From the NCBI GenBank assembly GCA_943330755.2, contig CALQIY020000008.1:1-35873 (forward strand): a stretch of 35,873 nucleotides of DNA, read 5' to 3'. Made by a program: the position numbers and the translations under genes. The notes under the pieces were generated by a model. That model did no database searches. It saw nothing but the letters and a program-made list of their open reading frames with translations, and was not told where the DNA came from. Positions within the stretch are counted from its first letter, which is position 1. The number at the start of each line of letters is the position of its first letter. This document shows, one piece after another, positions 7,744 through 16,229 of this stretch. Origin of the DNA: Opitutus sp. GAS368. GTDB taxonomy: Bacteria; Verrucomicrobiota; Verrucomicrobiia; Opitutales; UBA953.

Positions 7744-9708
7744 TTACTTCTTCTCCACCCAGCGGCGGATCGAGAGGACTTTCCAGTTCTCGGTCTTGCC
7801 GTTGATGTTGGTCGTGAAGGACTCGTCCGGCTTGCGGTTGAGGAACTGCTTGGCCAGCGGCGAGACGTAGGCCAAGATGTTGACCTCCGGTTGGCCGTCC
7901 CAAGCTCCGAGGATATCGTAGGTCACCTCGGTCTTGTCCGATTCGCGCAGCAGCTTGACGGTCGAGCCGATGGAAACGAGCGCGGTGGTGGCTTCGGTGA
8001 AGTCGGTCACGCGGGCCTTCTTGAGCATCGCATCGAGCTCGGCGCGGCGACCGGAAAGGGTGTCATGGTCCTGGCGGGCCATCTTGTACTCGGAGTTCTC
8101 GCGCAAGTCGCCGTGTTCCTTGGCGATCTGGATCGCTTCCTTCACGGCCGGCAGTTTGACCTGCACGATGTCGGTGAGTTCGGCTTCGCGGGCTTCCTTG
8201 CTGTGCTTCGAGACCACCAGTTCCTTTTCGACGGTGGAATCATCCTGACGGGACTGGACGAGGCGCTGGACGTGCGGCTCGATCTTGGCGAGGCGCGCGA
8301 GGAGCGAGTTCTTCGTCATCTTGTCGAAGCCTTGGTTGCGCAGCATGATGCGAGCCAGGTCGAAGATGGTTTCGCTGTCGGCCTGCTTGCCGCCGGCCGG
8401 GGCGATGATGTCGGAGATGAGGGCCTTGTCCTTGATGAGCTCGTTGGCCAGCGGGATGCGGGCGGTCGAGTTCGATTCCAGGGCTTCGGTGTCGATGCTC
8501 GCCAGGATGGAACCGAGGAAGCTCGGGACGATGAGCGGGGCGACGATTTCGGCGTACTTCTTGGAGTCGCGGTTCTTGATGACCCAGATGATGACCGGCG
8601 GACGGAGTTCGCGGGTTTCGAGCCACTGCGCGAAGCGCTGGCCGACGTGGGCGCTGAGGCCGGCGTCGCAGAGGTAGGAGATGCACTCCGAGACGAGCTT
8701 GGCGGAGCCGCTCTTGGTGCCGCCGATGTCGCGGTTGCGGAGGAGGTCGAAGGCGCGGTCGGACCAGTTGTCGCCGTGGTGCGCGCGGACGAGGTCGAGG
8801 AGGCTGCGGATCTTCTCGGTCGTGTGCGGGATGCTCAGGGCCACGTGCGCGAGGTCGTTTTCGTCGCAGAGGGCGATGATGTCCGAGGCCGTCGGGCTGA
8901 AGGTTTCGACGGTTTCCACCGCGGTGCGGAAGAACTTGTCGCGGTTCCAGATGGCGCTGAGCACCTTCGGGAGGTTGGCCGAGCGGCGCGAACCGGTCAG
9001 GCCAGCGACGGCCTTGGCGAGGTCGCTCGACACTTTGGCGAGGTTGGCTTCGGTAGCCGCCGAGCGGGTCTCGGCGGAAGAGCTCTCGGCGAGTTCTTCG
9101 AGGAGGGCCAGCTTGCGCTCGAAATTGGGGGCCAGTTCGTACTGGGCGAAGAGGTCTTCGCCGAGGTCGACCGGGGCTTCGAGGAGGGCGTAGTTGCCGC
9201 CCTTGCGCTCAGGGATGAGGATGGCGCGGTCCTTGCGGAGGGCGGCGCGACCCTTGGTCCACCAGGCCTTGAAGGCGGCGGCGCGATCCTTGCCGGAGGC
9301 GAGGGAAGCGAAGTGGACGCGTTCGAGGTTGGCTTCGAGGGCGTAAGAGGAGCATTCCCCCGTCGGGAGTTCGGCGAGGAGGGCCTTCACGAGACCGGCG
9401 GGATCGTCGGAGACAAGGGCAGCCACCTTGGCCTTGCCTTCATCGGAGTAAGCCTGGGCGATCAGGGAGGTGGAGTCGATGATGTCGATCTTGCCGGCGA
9501 AGAACGCGGCATCGATGACATGGCCTTTCTTGGCCTGTTCGGGGAAGTCGACGGTGAAGCGGTTGGTCGCGGCGTCGAAGGCGCGGATGACGCCGATGCC
9601 CCAAGCTTGATGGAGGCAGAATCCGGTCTGTCCTTCGGATACCTTGGTCTTGGTATTCTCCAGAGCGTTGATTTTTCCACCTTGTGGGTTGGGGGCCTTG
9701 TTGCTCAT
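7744..9708 (-). CDS. greA: GreA-family transcription elongation factor with ~500-aa N-terminal extension
   Basis: C-terminal part EIQIAKEHGDLRENSEYKMARQDHDTLSGRRAELDAMLKKARV and GSTVKLLRESDKTEVTYDILG...ISPLAKQFLNRKPDE-type Gre domain; likely start MSNKAPNPQGG at 9708 within ORF 7744..9807. Confidence 0.82.
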   Translation of the reverse strand: MSNKAPNPQGGKINALENTKTKVSEGQTGFCLHQAWGIGVIRAFDAATNRFTVDFPEQAKKGHVIDAAFFAGKIDIIDSTSLIAQAYSDEGKAKVAALVSDDPAGLVKALLAELPTGECSSYALEANLERVHFASLASGKDRAAAFKAWWTKGRAALRKDRAILIPERKGGNYALLEAPVDLGEDLFAQYELAPNFERKLALLEELAESSSAETRSAATEANLAKVSSDLAKAVAGLTGSRRSANLPKVLSAIWNRDKFFRTAVETVETFSPTASDIIALCDENDLAHVALSIPHTTEKIRSLLDLVRAHHGDNWSDRAFDLLRNRDIGGTKSGSAKLVSECISYLCDAGLSAHVGQRFAQWLETRELRPPVIIWVIKNRDSKKYAEIVAPLIVPSFLGSILASIDTEALESNSTARIPLANELIKDKALISDIIAPAGGKQADSETIFDLARIMLRNQGFDKMTKNSLLARLAKIEPHVQRLVQSRQDDSTVEKELVVSKHSKEAREAELTDIVQVKLPAVKEAIQIAKEHGDLRENSEYKMARQDHDTLSGRRAELDAMLKKARVTDFTEATTALVSIGSTVKLLRESDKTEVTYDILGAWDGQPEVNILAYVSPLAKQFLNRKPDESFTTNINGKTENWKVLSIRRWVEKK

Positions 9709-9758
9709 TGCAAAAAGTGGTTTTGGGCATAACAAATCGCACTTGCAAGCAGGAAGGC

Positions 9759-9775
9759 GGGTCCGTCTCGGACCC
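9759..9775. repeat. Perfect inverted repeat between divergent greA and rlmN
   Basis: GGGTCCG-tct-CGGACCC, 7-bp arms, 35 nt upstream of the rlmN ATG. Confidence 0.5.
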
Positions 9776-9809
9776 TGCCCGATCGCCAGCCACTCCGACG
9801 CGCTCAATC

Positions 9810-10943
9810 ATGGCTTTTAAGCCCGAAAAACCCTCCATTCATGGGGAGACGCCCGATAGCCTCGGTGCCCGCCTCGCCGAGGCTGGCCACCCTCGCTACC
9901 GGGCTGGTCAGGTCTTTGCCTGGCTCTACCCTAAGCGGGCCGAAAGCGCCGAGGTCATGACTAACCTGCCAGCCAACTTAAGGTCTTGGCTGACAGATAA
10001 TTACGACTTTTCTGGCACGGAGGTATTGGGCAAGAAAACGGCCTCGGACGTCACCCAGAAGCTCCTCCAGCGTCTCCGCGACGGGTCCCTCATCGAGACC
10101 GTCATCATCCGGGCCCCGATGGAGGGGGTGGGGCAAGACAAGTCCCGTCGGACGATCTGTATTTCGACCCAAGTGGGCTGTGCCTACGGCTGCAAGTTCT
10201 GCGCTTCCGGCCTCGAGGGCTGGAAACGCGACCTGTCCGTCGGCGAAATCGTCTCCCAGTTGGTCCAGGTCTGCCGCATCGAGGACCAAGCCGACCCGGC
10301 CCGGGCCGCCGAGGGGTTGGCGTCTTTCGATAACATCGTGGTCATGGGCATGGGTGAGCCGCTCGCCAACTACGATAACCTGCTGGCCGCGCTCAAGACG
10401 GTGAATGCGGCTTGGGGCTTCGGCTTCGGTGCCCGTCGGGTGACCATCTCCACTTCGGGGGTTGTCCCCAAGATCCTGAAGCTCGCCGAAGAGGACCTTG
10501 GCTTCCGCCTCGCCATCAGCCTCCACGGCGCGACCAACGAGGTGCGCGAACAGATCATGCCGGTGAACCGCAAGTATCCGCTCGAGCAGCTCATTCCCGC
10601 CGCCAAGATTTTCGCCCGCACCCATGGGCGCATGCTCACGTTGGAGTTCATCTTGATCGAGGACATCAATGATTCGCTCGATCAAGCCCGCAAGTTGGCG
10701 GCCATCGCCCGCGAACTCCACGCCCACGTGAACCTCATTCCCTACAATACCGTGCAGGGCTTGCCGTGGGTCCGTCCATCCATCACCCGCCAAGACCGGT
10801 TCGTGAAGGAGCTCCGTGCGCTGGGCGTCACCGCGACGCTGCGTCGGGAGAAGGGCCACGACATCGATGCGGCCTGCGGTCAGCTGCGCCTGCAGAAGGA
10901 AAAGGCCTTGGGCGCGGATCCCTCGCCGCCCGCCGCCGCTTAA
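9810..10943 (+). CDS. rlmN: 23S rRNA (adenine2503-C2)-methyltransferase (dual-specificity RlmN)
   Basis: Radical SAM CAYGCKFC motif, VVMGMGEPLANYDN, ISTSGVVPKI, terminal DIDAACGQLR conserved Cys; start MAFKPEKPSIHG at 9810. Confidence 0.95.
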   Translation: MAFKPEKPSIHGETPDSLGARLAEAGHPRYRAGQVFAWLYPKRAESAEVMTNLPANLRSWLTDNYDFSGTEVLGKKTASDVTQKLLQRLRDGSLIETVIIRAPMEGVGQDKSRRTICISTQVGCAYGCKFCASGLEGWKRDLSVGEIVSQLVQVCRIEDQADPARAAEGLASFDNIVVMGMGEPLANYDNLLAALKTVNAAWGFGFGARRVTISTSGVVPKILKLAEEDLGFRLAISLHGATNEVREQIMPVNRKYPLEQLIPAAKIFARTHGRMLTLEFILIEDINDSLDQARKLAAIARELHAHVNLIPYNTVQGLPWVRPSITRQDRFVKELRALGVTATLRREKGHDIDAACGQLRLQKEKALGADPSPPAAA

Positions 10944-11590
10944 GCGGTCAGCCCGGCGACGAAGGCCTTGCGGTCCGGCGCCTTGAAGAACGCGGTGCCC
11001 GCCACGAGCGTATCCGCACCCGCGGCACGGCAAAGGAGACCGGTCTCGGCGTTCACGCCCCCATCCACCTCCAGACGGAAGTCCAGACCGCGCGCGTGCC
11101 GTTCGGCCGCGAGGAAGCGGATGCTGTCGAGGACGCTCGGGATGAAGGCCTGGCCGCCGAAGCCGGGGAAGACGGTCATGCAAAGCACGAGGTCGACGGA
11201 TGCGAGGTAGGGCAGGAGGCGTCGCGGATCGCCGTCGGGATTCATGGCGATGCCGGCCTTGAGTCCGGCTGCTTTGATCGCCGCCAGCGTTTGCCCCATG
11301 TCATGCGCGGCTTCGATGTGCACGGTGAGGCGCTCGGCGCCGGCTTGGGCGAAGGCGGTGACGAAGCGGTCCGGATGCGTGAGCATCAGGTGCACGTCGA
11401 AATGAAGTTTGGACCGGGGCCGGAGATCGGCGACGACCTGCGGACCGAAGCTGATGTTGGGCACGAAATGCCCATCCATGATGTCGAGGTGGACCCAGGT
11501 CAGCCCGGCCTCTTCGATCGCGCGCAGGCCCGCGATGAATTCCCCGTGGTTGGCGGCGAGGAGGGAGGGAGCGACGACCGGGGTGGGCAT
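10940..11590 (-). CDS. rpe: Ribulose-phosphate 3-epimerase
   Basis: MPTPVVAPSLLAANHGEF...VHLDIMDGHFVPNISFGPQVV...HFDVHLM...MTVFPGFGGQAFI...LEVDGGVNAETG. Confidence 0.95.
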   Translation of the reverse strand: MPTPVVAPSLLAANHGEFIAGLRAIEEAGLTWVHLDIMDGHFVPNISFGPQVVADLRPRSKLHFDVHLMLTHPDRFVTAFAQAGAERLTVHIEAAHDMGQTLAAIKAAGLKAGIAMNPDGDPRRLLPYLASVDLVLCMTVFPGFGGQAFIPSVLDSIRFLAAERHARGLDFRLEVDGGVNAETGLLCRAAGADTLVAGTAFFKAPDRKAFVAGLTA

Positions 11591-11591
11591 G

Positions 11592-12074
11592 TTACCAAGC
11601 GGTGGTGGCGGCTTCGCGAATCTGCGCGGCGAGATCGCCCAGCAGTCCGGGCGCGAGGCTGCGCTCCTCGGAAGCGGCATCGCCGGTGATTTGGAGCGTC
11701 GTCACCGCGGTGAAGTGGCGGTCCTTGAACAGGACCTTCTGGCCGGCGTCGGTGGTGAGCGTGCAGCGCGCGACCACCGTCACGCGGTAGCTCGAATAGC
11801 TGTAAGCATCGGTCGACTTCGTCGTCAGGCCTTCCCGGCGGTAGGTGACGACTTCGACGTCGAGCTTGGCGCCACCGGTGCCGACCTTGATGCGCGGGTC
11901 GCGGCCGAGGTCTTCGACGAGTTTTTCCCGGAAGATGGCCTGCAGCCCGGGGCGCGCCGTGGTGTTGCGGATCGGCAGCACCTCGATCCGGGAGAAGGCC
12001 GGCTTCGGCCCGCCGAGTTGGTATGCGGAGCAACCCGTCAGGACGGCGGCGGTGAGGAGGGCGAGGAGGCGCAT
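11592..12074 (-). CDS. Putative LptE-like outer-membrane LPS-assembly lipoprotein
   Basis: Lipobox signal MRLLALLTAAVLTGCSAYQLGG followed by LptE-like pattern (FSRIEVLPIRNTTARPGLQAIFREKLVEDLGRDPRIKV). Confidence 0.65.
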   Translation of the reverse strand: MRLLALLTAAVLTGCSAYQLGGPKPAFSRIEVLPIRNTTARPGLQAIFREKLVEDLGRDPRIKVGTGGAKLDVEVVTYRREGLTTKSTDAYSYSSYRVTVVARCTLTTDAGQKVLFKDRHFTAVTTLQITGDAASEERSLAPGLLGDLAAQIREAATTAW

Positions 12075-13195
12075 CAGCGGCGTTCGGTTTCGGTGGCAGG
12101 TTTGGTCGCTTCCTTGCGGAAACCGAGCGCATCGAGTTCGTCGCCGACGGCCGTGGGCTTGGCGTCGGTGTTCGTGCGCGGACGCGGATAGACGCCGAGC
12201 AGGCGGTCGGCGACGGTCTTCGGCGGCGTGGGGTTCGCTTGGATTTCGGCGAGCAAGGTTTCCGCCTCCTTGGCGGCTTCCGATTCCGGCGCCAGGCTGC
12301 GGCACGCGTTGGCCATCAACTTGGCGGCTTCCGGGTTGTTGCGCTTGAACCAATAGAACTTTCCGAGGTTGAGGCGACCGCGGGCCGCGCGGTCGCGGAG
12401 TTCCTTGATCTGTTCGGCGGATTGTTGGGCGCGCCGGTTCCCGGGGAATTGATCCGCCAGCGTGCGCCAGTGGTCGGCGGATTCCAGCGTGGAGGCTTGG
12501 TCGAAGTCCGGTCCCAGCGACTCGGAGCCGCGCAGCTTGGCGAGGCGCTCCAACGCTTCCGGGGCATACTTCGAGGTGGCGTAGTCGCTCACGATGCGCT
12601 CCAACATCTCATTGTAGATTTCCTTGCGGTCTTCGCGCTCGGCCAGGCGGGCCGCTTTGATGAGGCTCTCTTCGGCGACGGGCCCGTTGGGCGCGACTTT
12701 CAGGATCTTGTCGTAGATGCTCAGGGCGTGGAGGGGATCCTTGAACCACGGAAACCAGCCACCGAGGTAGCGCCGTTCGCCGCGTTCGTATTGACCGGCC
12801 AAGTCGAAGGCGAGCTGGACGGCCAAGCCGAAGCCGGAAAAGTTCGCATGGCTCTTGAAGAGGGTGTCGAGGTCGGCCTCCGCGTTGTCGAACTGGCCCG
12901 ACTTCGCATAGAGGCGCGCGCGTCCGAGGAGGGCGACCGCTTCGGCGTCGGTGCCGGCTTCCGCTTCGATCAGCCGGTTCCAGAGCGTGAGGGCCGCGCG
13001 GTCTTCGCGCATGATCGCCAAGTTCTCCGCTTGGTCGATCGTCTTGAGGACGGCCTCCGTGCGGCTCGTGGGCCGGGTATCCGAGGCGCTCCCGGGCTTG
13101 AGGACCCAGCCGCCGTTTTGATGGATGAGTTCGGCTGAAACCGAAAGGCTCAGCAGGCAGCAGGCTGCGAGGAAAGGTTTAGCGACGAGGTTCAT
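12074..13195 (-). CDS. Exported TPR/BamD (YfiO)-like protein (373 aa)
   Basis: Signal peptide MNLVAKPFLAACCLLSLSVSAE; TPR-type repeats with BamD-like spacing (YDKILKVAPNGPVAEESLIKAARLAEREDRKEIYNEMLERIVSDYATSKYAPEALERLA). Confidence 0.6.
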   Translation of the reverse strand: MNLVAKPFLAACCLLSLSVSAELIHQNGGWVLKPGSASDTRPTSRTEAVLKTIDQAENLAIMREDRAALTLWNRLIEAEAGTDAEAVALLGRARLYAKSGQFDNAEADLDTLFKSHANFSGFGLAVQLAFDLAGQYERGERRYLGGWFPWFKDPLHALSIYDKILKVAPNGPVAEESLIKAARLAEREDRKEIYNEMLERIVSDYATSKYAPEALERLAKLRGSESLGPDFDQASTLESADHWRTLADQFPGNRRAQQSAEQIKELRDRAARGRLNLGKFYWFKRNNPEAAKLMANACRSLAPESEAAKEAETLLAEIQANPTPPKTVADRLLGVYPRPRTNTDAKPTAVGDELDALGFRKEATKPATETERR

Positions 13196-14192
13196 GCCAG
13201 CGGAGAAGGGTTGCGCCCCAAGTGAGGCCGGAGCCGAACGCGACCAGCAGGACGAGGTCGCCGTGCTTGATCTTGCCGTTGCGCCATGCCTCTTCGAGGG
13301 CGAGCGGGATCGAGGCGGCGGAGGTGTTGCCGTAGCGATCGAGGTTCGAGGGGAAGCGATCGAGTCCCACGTTCAGTTGGCTCGCGACGGCTTCCAAGAT
13401 GCGGTAATTGGCTTGGTGCGGGATGAACCACGCGACTTCGTCGGAGCTCACGCCGCACTGCGCGAGCACGCGTTGGCAGGATTCCGACATCACCCGGACG
13501 GCGAGCTTGAAGACTTCCTTGCCGTTCATGCGGAGGCAGTGCTCGCGGTCGGCCATGGTCTGGGCGGTGGCCGGCTTGGCGGAACCGCCGGCCACGCAGT
13601 GGATGAGCTCGGCATTGACGCCGTCGGAGCCCAGCAGGTTGCCGAGGATGCCGACCCCCGGCGTCTCCGTGGCCTCAATGACCGCCGCCCCCGCCCCGTC
13701 CCCGAAAAGCACGCACGTGGTGCGGTCTTGCCAGTCGATGACGTTGGAAAGTTTTTCCGCGCCGACGACGAGCGCGCGGCGGTAACGTCCCGAGCGCAAC
13801 ATGTCGGTGCCGACCTGCAGGGCGAAGACGAAGCCCGAACATGCGGCGGAGACGTCGAAGGCGGGGATGTCGCGGCGGAGCCCCAGCTTCGCCTGCAGGA
13901 GGCATGCCGTGGAAGGGAAGGGGACGTCCGGCGTCATCGTCGCCACGATGAGCAGGTCGATGTCCGCGGGATTCAGGCCCGCGTTCTGCAAGGCATGCGC
14001 CGCGGCCTTGGCACCCATGTCCGAGGGGTTTTCGTTCGGCCCAGCGATGCGGCGTTCGGATATCCCCGAGCGGGTCTTGATCCACTCGTCGTTGGTATCG
14101 ACGATTTTGGACAAATCATCGTTGGTCAGCTTCCGCTCGGGAGCATGGACTCCGACGGAGCGGATGAAGACTGATAGCGCGGCAGTGCTCAT
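13179..14192 (-). CDS. fabH: 3-oxoacyl-[acyl-carrier-protein] synthase III
   Basis: Catalytic triad contexts visible: AACSGFVFAL (Cys), WFIPHQANYRI (His), YGNTSAASIP (Asn). Confidence 0.95.
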   Translation of the reverse strand: MSTAALSVFIRSVGVHAPERKLTNDDLSKIVDTNDEWIKTRSGISERRIAGPNENPSDMGAKAAAHALQNAGLNPADIDLLIVATMTPDVPFPSTACLLQAKLGLRRDIPAFDVSAACSGFVFALQVGTDMLRSGRYRRALVVGAEKLSNVIDWQDRTTCVLFGDGAGAAVIEATETPGVGILGNLLGSDGVNAELIHCVAGGSAKPATAQTMADREHCLRMNGKEVFKLAVRVMSESCQRVLAQCGVSSDEVAWFIPHQANYRILEAVASQLNVGLDRFPSNLDRYGNTSAASIPLALEEAWRNGKIKHGDLVLLVAFGSGLTWGATLLRWHEPRR

Positions 14193-14242
14193 CAAGGCCT
14201 GTGAGAAAAGACCCCCCGGGGCGGGAAGGGAACACTAAAACC

Positions 14243-15313
14243 TTAGACGACCTCGGGGTTGGCCGAAATCACCGCGTTTGCCTCGGCTAACCCTGCCTGC
14301 ATGCGGTGGCCCGTGCCGTGGCCCAGGGCTTCAAAGCCCAAGCGGATGGCGCTGGAGATGCCTTGGCGATTGCTGGAGCCGTGCGCCTTCATGACGAGGC
14401 CGCCCAAGCCGAGCAGGGGGGCTCCGCCGTACCGTTCGGGCTTGAGCTTACCCTTCAGGTCGCGGAGCAAGGGGAACATCGCGATGCCGCCGGCCAGGTA
14501 GACCGGGTTGCGCTTCACTTTGCTGCCGATCAGGTCCCGGACCATGTAAACCAAGCCTTCCAAGGTCTTGAGGATGACGTTGCCCGTGAAGCCATCGGTG
14601 ACGACGACGTCGCAGGCATCGCCAAAGACGTCGAAGCCTTCGACGGGGCCGATGTAATTGATCTTATCACCCATCGCCTTCAGTAGGGCATGGGTGCGGT
14701 TGATGCGGGCGCCACCTTTGCCTTCTTCGGTCCCGACGGTCAGGAGGCCGACGCGCGGGCTGGCGATGCCGAGGGCGCTCTGCGCATAGATGGAGCCGAG
14801 CACGGCGTTGTGCAGGAGGTGCTCAGGCTTGGCTTCAGGGTTGGCCCCGACGTCGAGCAGGACGAAGTGGCCTTCGCGTCGTGGCATGATCGCCGCGAGC
14901 GCCGGACGTTCGGCCCCTTCCATCGGGCGAACCTTGATGGTGCCGGCGGCGACGAGGGCCTTGGTATTGCCGGTCGAAACGACCGCTTCGACTTCGCCCG
15001 CCTTCAACATTTCCAAGGCAATCACCATCGAGGAGTCGCGCTTGGACTTGATCACCGTCATCGCCGCATCGTCGGGATTGACGACGCCAGGCGCGTGACG
15101 GAATTGGATGCGCTTATGGTTGAGGATGCGGTTATCCATCGCCAACAGGCGCAGGTTGTCTTCATGCCCGACGAGGATGAGCGTGTCCTCCGGCCCGACG
15201 ATGCCTTCGCGAATAGCCAAGGCCGCCGCAGCGACGGCTTCGGCGGGACCGAGGTCACCGCCCATGCAGTCTAAGGCAATCTTATGGCCGACAGGCGGGG
15301 TGACTTCGCTCAT
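14243..15313 (-). CDS. plsX: Phosphate acyltransferase PlsX
   Basis: KIALDCMGGDLGPAEAVAAA, VSTGNTKALVAAG, LLDVGANPEAKPEHL, VVTDGFTGNVILKTLEG; rpmF-plsX-fabH order. Confidence 0.95.
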   Translation of the reverse strand: MSEVTPPVGHKIALDCMGGDLGPAEAVAAAALAIREGIVGPEDTLILVGHEDNLRLLAMDNRILNHKRIQFRHAPGVVNPDDAAMTVIKSKRDSSMVIALEMLKAGEVEAVVSTGNTKALVAAGTIKVRPMEGAERPALAAIMPRREGHFVLLDVGANPEAKPEHLLHNAVLGSIYAQSALGIASPRVGLLTVGTEEGKGGARINRTHALLKAMGDKINYIGPVEGFDVFGDACDVVVTDGFTGNVILKTLEGLVYMVRDLIGSKVKRNPVYLAGGIAMFPLLRDLKGKLKPERYGGAPLLGLGGLVMKAHGSSNRQGISSAIRLGFEALGHGTGHRMQAGLAEANAVISANPEVV

Positions 15314-15343
15314 GTGCTACGGGCGTGAGCCCGGAAAAGAGGC

Positions 15344-15523
15344 TTAGGCCTCGGTGTCGAGGACCTGACGACCGCGGTACTTCCCCGTGGTGGGGTCGAC
15401 GCGGTGGGAGCGGCGGAGAGCGCCGGATTCAGCGTCACGCACGAGCTTGGGAGCGCGGAACTGGTTGGCGCCACGACGGAGGCGGCTGCGACGCTTGGAC
15501 TGTTTACGTTTCGGATTTGCCAT
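15344..15523 (-). CDS. rpmF: 50S ribosomal protein L32 (59 aa), absent from supplied ORF track
   Basis: Reverse complement translates to MANPKRKQSKRRSRLRRGANQFRAPKLVRDAESGALRRSHRVDPTTGKYRGRQVLDTEA*; immediately upstream of plsX, the conserved rpmF-plsX-fabH arrangement. Confidence 0.93.
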   Translation of the reverse strand: MANPKRKQSKRRSRLRRGANQFRAPKLVRDAESGALRRSHRVDPTTGKYRGRQVLDTEA

Positions 15524-15625
15524 GGTTCTACGCTGGGATGAGGGTCGGTTCTACTCCTCCACCCCCCTCGGTCAAGCCCCCTTTCATGGGCTTGCACCCA
15601 GACTAGGGTGGGATTGGCTCTTTTC

Positions 15626-16174
15626 ATGGCTTTAGCCCCTGCGCTTTTTCTCGATCGGGACGGAAATCTCATCGTGGATCACCATCACACCTGTGAGGTC
15701 CACCAAATCACCCCAATTTCGGGGGTCAAAGAGGCTTTGGAGGCCTGTTTGCAGGCAGGGTATCGTCTCTTTGTGCTGACGAACCAGAGCGGGATTAATC
15801 GGGGGAAGTTCACTTGGGCCCAATACCACGCCTGTAACCGCCGGATGCTGGAGCTACTGGATTTGCCGACGCCAGGTATTTTGGAAATCAAGGCCGCCCC
15901 CGAGCGCCCCGACGAGCCTTCCGTCTACCGTAAGCCCAGCCCGCAGTTTATCCGGGAGATGGTCGCCAAGTATCAGCTAGACCCAGCCCGCTGCTGGATG
16001 ATCGGCGATCGTATCACCGATTGGGATGCCGGTAAGAACGCGGGCATTCGGTCTTGCGCGGTGCGCAGTGGGGCGGGTCGTCCCGAGGATTTCGCCTACG
16101 CCGAGAGTCAGGGATTCGCGATTCGGGCGGACTTCCCTGAATTCGTCCGGCTGGATCTGGGTTTGAAGTGCTGA
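15626..16174 (+). CDS. HAD-family phosphatase, GmhB/HisB-N-like (D,D-heptose bisphosphate phosphatase-like)
   Basis: LFLDRDGNLIVD, VLTNQSGINRGKFT, RKPSPQFIREM, CWMIGDRITDWDAGKNAGI are HAD motifs in the GmhB subfamily pattern. Confidence 0.8.
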   Translation: MALAPALFLDRDGNLIVDHHHTCEVHQITPISGVKEALEACLQAGYRLFVLTNQSGINRGKFTWAQYHACNRRMLELLDLPTPGILEIKAAPERPDEPSVYRKPSPQFIREMVAKYQLDPARCWMIGDRITDWDAGKNAGIRSCAVRSGAGRPEDFAYAESQGFAIRADFPEFVRLDLGLKC

Positions 16175-16180
16175 AAACAA

Positions 16181-16210
16181 AAAAGGACGAACCCGAAGGT
16201 TCGTCCTTTT
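16181..16210. terminator. Bidirectional rho-independent terminator
   Basis: aaaaggacgaacc-cgaa-ggttcgtcctttt between convergent genes ending at 16174 (+) and 16230 (-); A/T runs on both flanks. Confidence 0.88.
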
Positions 16211-16229
16211 GTTGAATTCCCTAAGGAAA

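Noticed and set aside
7501-9732. 743-aa plus-strand ORF
   Set aside because: Antisense to the greA-like gene and part of the ArsR-MTase gene; composition typical of shadow ORFs.
10976-11183. Minus-strand 401-aa ORF 9978..11183 overlapping rlmN/rpe
   Set aside because: Out-of-frame shadow of rpe continuing antisense to rlmN; Arg/Gly-rich with no domain.
14193-14242. GC-rich hairpin between plsX and fabH as terminator/attenuator
   Set aside because: CCCCCCGGGG core would leave no proper loop and the U tract is weak; within an otherwise contiguous operon.
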